The notes below the pieces were generated by a model. The model was not told where the DNA came from. It saw nothing but the letters and a program-made list of their open reading frames with translations, and made no database searches. Shown here piece by piece: positions 1-7,139 of a stretch of DNA of 15,252 nt. The number at the start of each line of letters is the position of its first letter. The stretch's first letter is position 1. Origin of the DNA: an uncultured bacterium (lineage in GTDB: Bacteria > Planctomycetota > DG-23 > SLPQ01); assembly GCA_937863625.1 (NCBI GenBank), contig CALMGO010000501.1:1-15252 (forward strand), in the 5' to 3' direction. The position numbers and the translations under genes are program-made.

Positions 1-18
1 AATGTATCCTCGTGACAT
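1..18 (-). CDS. Start of a gene running off the left edge (possible GH57 glucan branching enzyme)
   Basis: An ATG at 18 reads leftward as M-S-R-G-Y-I before the window ends. It is preceded by a strong AGGAGG Shine-Dalgarno site with a short spacer. It lies just past the intrinsic terminator at 40-74, so it is probably a separate unit or depends on read-through. What is seen is only the start codon, the ribosome site and six codons. From family knowledge, GH57/DUF1957 branching enzymes often begin with a short M-x-G-Y-(L/I/F)-type lead into a histidine-rich first motif, and they often sit beside DUF4912 genes. The branching-enzyme identity is therefore inferred from context. Any other gene is possible. 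Confidence 0.45.
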
Positions 19-39
19 GCGCCCTCCTCGCGAACTAAC

Positions 40-74
40 AAAAAAAGGCGGAGACTCATTCCGGGTCTCCGCCT
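40..74 (-). terminator. Rho-independent terminator after the DUF4912 gene
   Basis: Positions 46-55 (AGGCGGAGAC) and 65-74 (GTCTCCGCCT) form a perfect 10-bp GC-rich stem with a 9-nt loop. Read on the minus strand, the stem is followed at once by seven T residues (complement of 40-46). It begins 20 bases past the stop codon of the minus-strand gene ending at 95, which is the expected position for an intrinsic terminator. Confidence 0.92.
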
Positions 75-94
75 GACATGTCTCCCCCGCAAAC

Positions 95-913
95 CTACTT
101 GCGTTTTGAACCGCCCAGGCTCGAAACCCCGGCCGAATGCATCCCAGCCAACCGGTGCCTGCCGGTTATGACCTCGGAAAGAAACCTGCTGCCCGAAAAC
201 CTCGTAGCCAGCCCGTCCGAGAACTCCATCAGCCTCTGAAATTCGTCCTCAAGTATCAACCATTGCTCATCGACCAGCTGGCTGATGCCCATGCGCGGAG
301 TTCTTACCGATCGGCTCGATGCCGCCGCATGAAACCTGCCGTCAGTTCCAAGCAGACCTATCTCAACGTTGTACTCAGTATCAGATGCCACAGGCACGTA
401 CCAATTACCGCTTTCGATCAGGACCGGGACATCGTCAAACACCGAGTCGGACAGATTATTCACTCTCAATACCCATGCGCCTCCGGGTGCCGTTGCAGTA
501 ACACGCTCCCTGGCTCCGCCACTGAGATCCCAGTACGCGTATATCCAATTCGGATCGCGCACCATGGCGTAGACCTTGTCCTGCCTGTATGAGCCGGGCA
601 GCTCGGGGCCGCGATCGACATACACCTGCGGCCGTTGCGCATGGGGTGCGGGTGCCTCCATCTTGGAGCCGGGAGTTGCCTTACGAGACCTGCCGGCCGT
701 CGTCCGCACCGCCACCCTGCGCTTGCGCACGCGTCGCTTCGACATGCGGCGCTTGGGCGGCTTGGGTTTGGGCATTACCTTCTTGGCCGAGACCCGCGAC
801 AGCGACTCCACAAGTTCATCCTTGGTCATCCTGCTGCGGCCGGAAAGATCGTATGCCTTGGCCATTTCGTAGAGTTCGCGGCGGCTTAGCTTCCTTAGTT
901 CGCTGCGGTTCAT
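95..913 (-). CDS. DUF4912 protein with N-terminal SAP/Rho-N-like domain
   Basis: A 272-residue cytoplasmic protein with no signal peptide or membrane helix. The start is ATG 913, because AGGAGGGG precedes it at good spacing; the open frame upstream runs into the 3' end of the neighbouring gene. Residues 3-38 form a small helical SAP/Rho-N-like unit (LRKLSRRELYEMAKAYDL, then MTKDELVESL). Residues 44-80 are a linker packed with Lys, Arg and Pro. Residues 112-225 look like a DUF4912 core: DKVYAMVRDPNWIYAYWDL, then a beta-rich part with VNNLSDS and NWYVPV. DUF4912 has no proven reaction; its fold is thought to be carbohydrate-binding-like. SAP/Rho-N units usually bind nucleic acid. Its place at the end of a glucan locus suggests a scaffold or regulatory role, which is inference. 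It has its own promoter (1011-1038) and terminator. Confidence 0.85.
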   Translation of the reverse strand: MNRSELRKLSRRELYEMAKAYDLSGRSRMTKDELVESLSRVSAKKVMPKPKPPKRRMSKRRVRKRRVAVRTTAGRSRKATPGSKMEAPAPHAQRPQVYVDRGPELPGSYRQDKVYAMVRDPNWIYAYWDLSGGARERVTATAPGGAWVLRVNNLSDSVFDDVPVLIESGNWYVPVASDTEYNVEIGLLGTDGRFHAAASSRSVRTPRMGISQLVDEQWLILEDEFQRLMEFSDGLATRFSGSRFLSEVITGRHRLAGMHSAGVSSLGGSKRK

Positions 914-929
914 GTGCCCCTCCTGAACC

Positions 930-949
930 GGCCCTGTGCAACTTGGGCC
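930..949 (-). promoter_or_regulatory. Hairpin in the DUF4912 mRNA leader
   Basis: GGCCC (945-949 read leftward) and GGGCC (930-934) can pair into a 5-bp GC stem with a 10-nt loop. It lies just upstream of the AGGAGG ribosome site of the gene starting at 913. It would be part of an approximately 90-nt leader if transcription begins near 1004. It may affect ribosome access. The stem is short and could be chance. Confidence 0.3.
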
Positions 950-1010
950 TGCTGCTGTCCCCCGCAATGCAGAAAAAACGGATAAATCCTCACTCGCTTC
1001 AACAATCATT

Positions 1011-1038
1011 ATTATACATAGATGGTTCCAGCAAGCAA
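1011..1038 (-). promoter_or_regulatory. Sigma70-like promoter for the DUF4912 gene
   Basis: Read on the minus strand, a perfect TATAAT -10 box (1016 to 1011) lies 16 bases downstream of TTGCTT (1038 to 1033). It sits in a locally AT-rich patch within the 175-base gap between the GalT-like gene (stop at 1089) and the DUF4912 gene (start at 913). Predicted transcription start is near 1004. The rest of the gap holds no further convincing signal, and no clear terminator follows the upstream gene. Confidence 0.55.
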
Positions 1039-1088
1039 AGCATAACTGCCGTCGAGATGTCGCGTCAGGACTTCCGTAGGAACTGCAA

Positions 1089-2414
1089 TCAGGATTTTGC
1101 CAGGTAATAGCGCAGGCTGTTGGGCTCGCAGGGGCATTCCTCGGCGATCTTAAGCCCGCCGATGTGTCCATGGTCGCGCAGTTCGTACAGGCGCGGCACT
1201 ATCATGTCGCGTAAATCAGGCGGTGATATGGGGTTAATGTATATCTTCGTCCCGCCCTCAAAGCCGGCCGGATTGTTTGTGCGCCATTTGATGAGCACGT
1301 GCAGCGGCATCTTGACAAGCGCGTCGCGCGGCGCGTAGTACCACTCTTCGTTACAGGCAATCTGGTTGCCCATCGCAGCGTGGCAGGCATGCACCAGACA
1401 CGAGAATCCCCACAGTTCCTCGCCGGTAAGCTCCCAGGGGCGCAGGTTGGCCGCCTTCGAGTAGACCGCCAGCGTCGGGTACCTGTGGCCGATGTCCGCG
1501 AGCGCCACGGCATAGTCGTTTTCGGCAAAGACGAGGTTTGAATAGGCGGCGAAGTTGACCACGAATTCGTTGTATATATTCGGGTTCTTGCGCGCGAGTT
1601 CCACCTCGGTTTCGACGCTGGCTCCCCACTCGTCAATGGCCACCAACTGCTTGTGAAGATGGTCAAAAGACGCTCCTGCGGGCGCCAGCCAGTTTTGGAA
1701 GACGCTTACGTACCTGACATAGCGGTTATTGGCGTATATGTCGTTCATGGCCGCTATGGTAAATCGGAGGTACTCAAAGTGTTCCTGGGCAGTCAGACAG
1801 CCCGACGAGCACAGGTCGCTTGAATACTCCGCCCCATCGCGGTAGTGTCTCCTGCCGATTACGAGTTCGTGCCCTCCGGCAAAAAACGCGTCGGCGTGGT
1901 CTGCTATATCCTTGTCCGAAAGCGTGGAAATCTCCTGCTCCGTCTTGCCTGAGAGCCGCATCTTGAGTTCAATGACCCTCCGGACATGGTCGCGACCCTC
2001 TGTGCTGGACAGGATGCGGTCTTTCCACTGCTGATTTTTCACGGACAGCTTGTAGCCGTGGTTGAGTCTCCAGTAGTCCATCGTGACTATTTCGAATAGG
2101 TTGGGGACTCTGCGAAATTCGGCGACCGAGTTTAGATACTCACGGGTCTCGATGTTGGAAAGTATCTCATAACGCCCGTCCTTGGCTACAAGGCGTGCCT
2201 TTTCGGGAGGAACGTTGAGATAGCTGCTTCGGCAAAAATTGCAGTAATTCTCGGGTTCTCGACGCTCTATCTTTGTCGCTGTGGCGGGAGGGCGGTTTGT
2301 AATTGGCTTCTTGCCGCGACCGGGCACGGTCCAGACTTCAGTGCCGGTGAAGGGATTAACCTGCTTTATGGTGCCGTCAGGCATCTCATAATACATTCGC
2401 GACAGCCCGTACAT
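1089..2414 (-). CDS. GalT-like HIT-superfamily nucleotidyltransferase (DUF4921-type)
   Basis: A 441-residue soluble protein, longer than the usual ~350 residues of galactose-1-phosphate uridylyltransferase (GalT). GalT-like features seen: a Cys pair C58-N-F-C61, matching the N-terminal zinc CxxC of many GalT proteins; VFQNWLAPAGASFDHLHKQL at residues 238-257, matching the GalT segment that ends in the H-x-H-x-Q catalytic motif (H252, H254, Q256); and extra Cys at 202 and 206. By family knowledge the second His of the motif carries the nucleotide. Substrate is unknown. UDP- or ADP-sugar chemistry with glucose-1-phosphate would suit the neighbours, and plant GalT-like ADP-glucose phosphorylase is a precedent. 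The start at 2414 has AAGGAG about 10 bases upstream. It begins 30 bases after the GH57 gene, so it is probably the last gene of the glgA operon. Confidence 0.8.
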   Translation of the reverse strand: MYGLSRMYYEMPDGTIKQVNPFTGTEVWTVPGRGKKPITNRPPATATKIERREPENYCNFCRSSYLNVPPEKARLVAKDGRYEILSNIETREYLNSVAEFRRVPNLFEIVTMDYWRLNHGYKLSVKNQQWKDRILSSTEGRDHVRRVIELKMRLSGKTEQEISTLSDKDIADHADAFFAGGHELVIGRRHYRDGAEYSSDLCSSGCLTAQEHFEYLRFTIAAMNDIYANNRYVRYVSVFQNWLAPAGASFDHLHKQLVAIDEWGASVETEVELARKNPNIYNEFVVNFAAYSNLVFAENDYAVALADIGHRYPTLAVYSKAANLRPWELTGEELWGFSCLVHACHAAMGNQIACNEEWYYAPRDALVKMPLHVLIKWRTNNPAGFEGGTKIYINPISPPDLRDMIVPRLYELRDHGHIGGLKIAEECPCEPNSLRYYLAKS

Positions 2415-2444
2415 ATCGTTCTATCTCCTTCGAGCGCGGCGAAG

Positions 2445-4949
2445 CTACGAATTCTGAGGCTTGGCGGCAAACGCGGCCAAAAGTCCGCTGTAGCGCCTTC
2501 TGCTGAAATTCAGCCTCTCCGCGTAGTCGAGTATCTCCATTATCGCATTGTAGTCCTCGCGGTCGCGGCGCGGGTCCGAAAGCGCCTCGATCCACGGGAC
2601 TACTTTTTCTTCCAGTACCTCAAGTACTATATTCTCAACCAGGTCCCTGCGCAAGGAAAGACCCAAAGCCTTTCCGATAGCGAGGATCTGCACCACATTT
2701 GAAAAGTGGCCCGGGCTCAGGTCTCCCCGTATGGCTTCCGCCTCGGCGAGGAGGTCTTCGGTTATCAGGCTGTCGACTTCCGATGTCTCGACCTCTACTC
2801 CGAAACGCTTGCCTGCCTGGACATACTCGGTCGCCTGCGCGAAATTCTCCATGCGCCACTGGCCCCTCCGCGAAAGCACCTCCTCGTGCAGCAGCCGCGA
2901 AAGTGCATATCGCACGAGGCCGCGAATCTCATAGGGCAGGTCAATGCCTGCAAGAACAAGCGCCTCAAAGAGTTCCCTGTTTTGCTGGAAAAGCTCCGTA
3001 AAGTGCTCGCGAAGAGCGCCAAGATCTTTTTCAACGAGCACGCTCATTATCCGGCCGGACACTTCATTCAGGAGATCCCCCCAGGAGATGAATTTGCCCT
3101 GGAATATCTCGGGTAGCGCGGATTTGTCCATTACCGCCAACCGCTCTCGCAGCGTCTGGTATTCGCCCTCGTCGCGCACTTCTCTTATGTAGCATCGTAC
3201 GTCGCGAGGCGTGAAGCGCGTGACGTAGTATGTGAACTGCCTGCTTTCAAGCGTCGTCCGGCTCGTGCAGCGCGCCAGCCCGCAGTTGCTCTGGTATCTG
3301 TCGGGCAACGACTCTTTCGCGAGCTGCTCGACAATGTGGTTAAGCGGTTGCCAGACGTGACCGTTCTGCGTGACGAGGTCTGACATCACGCTTGCGGCGA
3401 CAATCTTTTCCATAGTCATCATTGACGGCCACACGAGCTTGCGGAATATATTGCGCCCGTCGGCGTATTCCGGCAGATTCGAGGGTGCCTCGGCCAGATC
3501 GGTCAGAAACGACGCCATCAGCGGTTTTTCCGCATATCGTTCAGCAAGCTCCACGGCGCGCGCCGCGTATCGCATATTCTGCACCGCCTCAAGGCCGCTT
3601 ATCTCCGAAAAGAACCAGCCGCAGGACGTGTACATGTACATTGCGTTCTTCTGGCTCTCAAGAAGCATGAGCGCCTTGATCTTGGCCTCGTCGCCTGTGC
3701 CTTCCTTCAGGTGTTTCGCGAGAAACCCTGCCCTGGCCTCCGGGCGCCGGTCGAGGATGATTCCAATGTAGTCATTTCGTGCGGTCACGAGATCGTTTAC
3801 AAGCGGGCCGACATGCTCCTCAAATACCTCGTCAAGCCCGGAGCGCAGATTGTCAAGCGCCCTGCGAAGAGGTGCGCGCCACTTCTGATGCCACCAGCTA
3901 GGCCCGCCGGTCGCACAACCGCAATCGCGTTGCCAGCGCCCTGTGCCGTGAGCGCATGACCACGCCGTGCCTTCACCATTAGGACCGCTCTTGAGCTCCA
4001 CTTCCATGAGGGCAGGCGCGATGTCGAGATAATGAGCGTAGTTTGTGACCTTGAGGCCGCGTGCAGGAGCTTCCCTGTCAAAGAACGCTGCGAGGCACAT
4101 ATCCGCGAATGCCTCATGGTGGCCGAAAGTTTCCCCGTCGGTGGCCACGTTAACCACCTGCACGGCCTTCCTGTCATCGGCCCCGCCGGCGAGCGCCGCC
4201 GCAAACCGGTCCGCTCCCGTCATCAGATGTTCAAAGGACATGGCCCTCGAAAGCCGCTCGTCGAAGAAGAAAACATCAACGTAACGATCCGGGTCTACCG
4301 TCCCCGTAGAATCCTTCACAAAGCATCTATATGGCTGGCGCGTATCTATCGAGCCGTTGGAAACGTCCACCCACTTCCCGTTGTCAAGCGTTCTGACCTG
4401 CTGCGCCTGGGTCGGAGAGAGTACGGTGTACCTGATGCCGTTGTCGGCAAGCGCTCCCATTACGCGGTTGTTGGCTGCGGTTTCAGGCAGCCACATCCCC
4501 TCCGGCTGACGGCCGAAGCGCCATGCAAAATCCCGAATGCCCCAGACAACCTGTGTCTCAAGGTCGGCGTCGTTGGCCAGAGGCAGTATCATGTGGCTAT
4601 ATGCCTGCGCCATTGCGCCGCCATGCCCGTTATTTCGGTCGCGGCTGCGCCTGTCTGCGTCCAGTATCCGCTGGTAAGTGCGCGGCGCATGTTTTTCAAG
4701 CCACGCAAGAAGAGTCGGCCCCACATTGAAATTGAGAAACTCAAAGTTGTTGACGATGGAGTCGATGCGGCCGGCCGGGTCGAGCAGGCGGCTTACCGTA
4801 TTAGGCGTGTAGCACTCGGCCGCTATGCGCTCATTCCAGTCATGGAAGGGGAGGGCGGATGATTGTTTCTCAATTACGTCAAGCCACGGGTTCTCACGGG
4901 GCGGCTGGTAAAAATGCCCGTGAATCACCACGTAAACGTCTTTCTCCAT
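2445..4949 (-). CDS. GH57-family glycoside hydrolase with DUF3536-type C-terminal region
   Basis: An 834-residue cytoplasmic enzyme. The N-terminal GH57 barrel starts with VVIHGHFYQPPRENPW (residues 7-22), the HxQP-type first motif. The candidate catalytic nucleophile is E156 in GMWLPET and the acid is D271 in VATDGETFGHHEAF. A third family hallmark is the Cys/Trp-rich stretch from about 325 to 350 (WSCAHGTGRW, CGCATGG, then QKWRAPLRRALDNLR). From about 330 to 834 the protein is a long, mostly helical DUF3536-type region. GH57 members act on alpha-1,4 or alpha-1,6 glucans by a retaining mechanism. The precise reaction of the DUF3536 subgroup is not established, so amylase, transferase or debranching activity are all possible. 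The start has GGAGG four bases from the ATG. It is 32 bases after the preceding GH57 gene and in the same operon. Confidence 0.88.
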   Translation of the reverse strand: MEKDVYVVIHGHFYQPPRENPWLDVIEKQSSALPFHDWNERIAAECYTPNTVSRLLDPAGRIDSIVNNFEFLNFNVGPTLLAWLEKHAPRTYQRILDADRRSRDRNNGHGGAMAQAYSHMILPLANDADLETQVVWGIRDFAWRFGRQPEGMWLPETAANNRVMGALADNGIRYTVLSPTQAQQVRTLDNGKWVDVSNGSIDTRQPYRCFVKDSTGTVDPDRYVDVFFFDERLSRAMSFEHLMTGADRFAAALAGGADDRKAVQVVNVATDGETFGHHEAFADMCLAAFFDREAPARGLKVTNYAHYLDIAPALMEVELKSGPNGEGTAWSCAHGTGRWQRDCGCATGGPSWWHQKWRAPLRRALDNLRSGLDEVFEEHVGPLVNDLVTARNDYIGIILDRRPEARAGFLAKHLKEGTGDEAKIKALMLLESQKNAMYMYTSCGWFFSEISGLEAVQNMRYAARAVELAERYAEKPLMASFLTDLAEAPSNLPEYADGRNIFRKLVWPSMMTMEKIVAASVMSDLVTQNGHVWQPLNHIVEQLAKESLPDRYQSNCGLARCTSRTTLESRQFTYYVTRFTPRDVRCYIREVRDEGEYQTLRERLAVMDKSALPEIFQGKFISWGDLLNEVSGRIMSVLVEKDLGALREHFTELFQQNRELFEALVLAGIDLPYEIRGLVRYALSRLLHEEVLSRRGQWRMENFAQATEYVQAGKRFGVEVETSEVDSLITEDLLAEAEAIRGDLSPGHFSNVVQILAIGKALGLSLRRDLVENIVLEVLEEKVVPWIEALSDPRRDREDYNAIMEILDYAERLNFSRRRYSGLLAAFAAKPQNS

Positions 4950-4981
4950 AGGACCTCCGGGGCACGCCTCGCCTGAAGAGA

Positions 4982-7126
4982 CTACCTCTCACGCGGCGCA
5001 AACGACACCTTCACGCTCCATGTCGATCCGGGCGTCACCGTAATCCGCCAATGTGGAATGACGGTTGAACACTGATACACGAGTTCTATCCCGTATTCCG
5101 ACATGCTTGCGGTTTCAACCGGAAACGCCCAAAGCGCCGCGTCTTTGGAAAACTCAAGCCACCATTCCACCTGTTTCCACTCGTCCACGGCGGCAAATGC
5201 ATCCACCGCGCCGATATCCACCAGCGTGGAAAGGTTGCCTGTTTTCTCCCGTTTTCTCCCGGCAAGATAGTATCGGTCAGGAGCCTTCCCGCCCAATAGT
5301 GCGAGATTGAACTCCACCCCGAAGTCCAGCGACAAGTCAGCATCATTCTCGTTGGTGAGGCGGTACTCGACCTCGATTGCAGCCTTTCCGGCCGCAAACG
5401 CAAGGGTCTTCTCGAGTAAGAGCGGCCGCCGGCCGTCCTCAAGCCACAATGCCCCGTCGCGCTTCATCGTAATCTTCGCGTCGCCGGACTTCGTATCGAC
5501 GCCAAGTGCGTAAGGCATGTTCACGAAATCGCCAAGTTCCTTATAGCGGCACCTGCTGAGACCTTTGAGTTCTGTGTCAGCAGCAAAAAAGTGGTCTATG
5601 AGGCTTTCCTTCTTGTACCAGTCATAGACTATCTTCTGCCGGATCTCCGGGTCGCGAAGCCTTACGGCATCGTGAATGCTCGTCGTGCCGGCCTCTGAGG
5701 CGGCCTTGGTGTGATTGGTCAGTACCGCCCTGTGGTAGGCCTCGCGCCGCCTTGTCAGCGTCGCCATCACGTTGTAATCTCTCGACACAAGGTCGTATTC
5801 AAAAATATGCCCGCCTTCCGCGGGTTTGAGCGCCAAACGCGCCGGCCCGGTATCAATGAGCACCTCGTCGTGACCGTCCATGTTGTGGTCTGTAACCTCG
5901 ACGCTGAGCTCGCTTGGTGACTTCGATCCGAGTGATGACCCTTTTACCAGCGTCTCGGCACGGATGAGCCGTTCGTAGATCGCGTTCCGCAGATGTGGCA
6001 GGTACAGTCCGCCGAAAACACCGTGCCAGTATGGGCAGTTGCATTGCCCCTGGTAAAGGAGCTTCGTTGCCTCCTGACGTGCAAGCGAGTTTTCAGGCAT
6101 GGCGGCCACCATCTCGGAGACGCGCAGCATCTTGGCGTACATCTCGTTGGCCTCATCGTAGCGCGCCTGGAAATTGCGCCATGTCGCACCCTTGACGAAG
6201 AACCTCGCCCTGACGTCCAACCCCTGCGCGGTCAGGTCCTTCTCGAGATCTTCGAGTTCCTCATGAGCCTCTGGCGGGAGCGCCCAGGCCATCATCTCGC
6301 GATAGCTGGCATCTGGCATGTAGATGCGCCCGAGAGGCGCAGTCCTCTCAAGTGCTTCGCTGAGCGTGACTGTCTCGAGCCAATCGGAATTATCCTGCAA
6401 CAGGTCAAGAAACCGCCTCAACCAGCCGTCCTCATAAATGTGCTTGTATGTCTGCGGCCATACGCCGAATTTTTCGCCGTCATCGGCATAGACCATTACC
6501 CGGTGGCCCCCCTCGGTTGCGAGGCTCGCGAGGTACTTGATCGTCTCCTCCGGATTCTGAAACGGAATGTAGTAGCGGAGTTTCTCGTCCATCGGAAAGA
6601 CTTTTACCGTGCGCCCCTGGTCCTCCGTGAGGCAATATCCGGTTATGGATTCGCTGCGAAAGCCCGCGAATTTGAAATGGCTGTCGTCCACAAGAGTGTA
6701 CTTGACACCCGCGTCGCTCATGTCGCTTACGAGGCTCTGCTCCCATACACGCTCAGCCAGCCACAGACCCGACGGCTCCTGGCCGAATGTCTTTCGCGTG
6801 TACTCAATCTGCATCTTTATCTGGCCGATCCTGTCGCGCCTTGGCAACAGCGGTAGTATCGGCTCGTAGTACGCCCCTCCTATGATTTCCACCTGCCCGG
6901 AGGCGGCCATGGTTTTCAGCGCCTCGATATAGTCGCTATGGTGCTCTTCGAGCCAGTCCAGAAGCGGCCCGCTGTAGTGCAGGCTTGTTTTAAGCGAGGG
7001 ATACTCTTTCAAAATGTCCAGGAACGGCTTGTAACATTTCTGATAGGCGTCTTCAAAAACATGGTCGAAGTTTCCAACCGGCTGATGGCTGTGCAGGGCG
7101 ATCGCAAACATGATTCTCTTGCTCAT
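4982..7126 (-). CDS. GH57 4-alpha-glucanotransferase / alpha-amylase
   Basis: A 714-residue cytoplasmic enzyme, close in size to archaeal GH57 4-alpha-glucanotransferase (about 659 residues). The five GH57 regions are clear: HSHQPVGNF (12-20), GGAYYEPILPLLP (83-95), WLAERVWE (122-129) with nucleophile E125, VYADDGEKFG (212-221) with acid-base D216 by offset from the Thermococcus litoralis enzyme (E123, D214), and a later helical region. Residues from about 290 on fit the DUF1925/DUF1926 beta-rich C-terminal domains, including FEYDLVSRDYNVMATLTRR. It would rearrange maltodextrins by moving alpha-1,4-glucan chains; plain amylase activity cannot be excluded. The start at 7126 is chosen because MSKRIMFAIALHSHQP is the natural N-terminus and a GGGGA site lies just upstream. 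The longer open frame to 7330 would overlap glgA. It begins 13 bases after the glgA stop. Confidence 0.9.
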   Translation of the reverse strand: MSKRIMFAIALHSHQPVGNFDHVFEDAYQKCYKPFLDILKEYPSLKTSLHYSGPLLDWLEEHHSDYIEALKTMAASGQVEIIGGAYYEPILPLLPRRDRIGQIKMQIEYTRKTFGQEPSGLWLAERVWEQSLVSDMSDAGVKYTLVDDSHFKFAGFRSESITGYCLTEDQGRTVKVFPMDEKLRYYIPFQNPEETIKYLASLATEGGHRVMVYADDGEKFGVWPQTYKHIYEDGWLRRFLDLLQDNSDWLETVTLSEALERTAPLGRIYMPDASYREMMAWALPPEAHEELEDLEKDLTAQGLDVRARFFVKGATWRNFQARYDEANEMYAKMLRVSEMVAAMPENSLARQEATKLLYQGQCNCPYWHGVFGGLYLPHLRNAIYERLIRAETLVKGSSLGSKSPSELSVEVTDHNMDGHDEVLIDTGPARLALKPAEGGHIFEYDLVSRDYNVMATLTRRREAYHRAVLTNHTKAASEAGTTSIHDAVRLRDPEIRQKIVYDWYKKESLIDHFFAADTELKGLSRCRYKELGDFVNMPYALGVDTKSGDAKITMKRDGALWLEDGRRPLLLEKTLAFAAGKAAIEVEYRLTNENDADLSLDFGVEFNLALLGGKAPDRYYLAGRKREKTGNLSTLVDIGAVDAFAAVDEWKQVEWWLEFSKDAALWAFPVETASMSEYGIELVYQCSTVIPHWRITVTPGSTWSVKVSFAPRER

Positions 7127-7139
7127 TTGTTCCCCGATT

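Noticed and set aside
914..1171. N-terminal extension of the DUF4912 gene
   Set aside because: It would overlap the end of the GalT-like gene and cross a promoter. The strong AGGAGG site and natural N-terminus are at 913.
4032..4862. Long plus-strand open frame of 276 codons
   Set aside because: It lies wholly antisense to the DUF3536-type GH57 gene, has no good ribosome site, and its translation looks like reverse-frame sequence rich in Arg, Pro and His. It is a product of high GC.
5993..6856. Long plus-strand open frame of 287 codons
   Set aside because: Antisense to the GH57 glucanotransferase, whose catalytic motifs span this stretch. No family features are seen in the antisense product.
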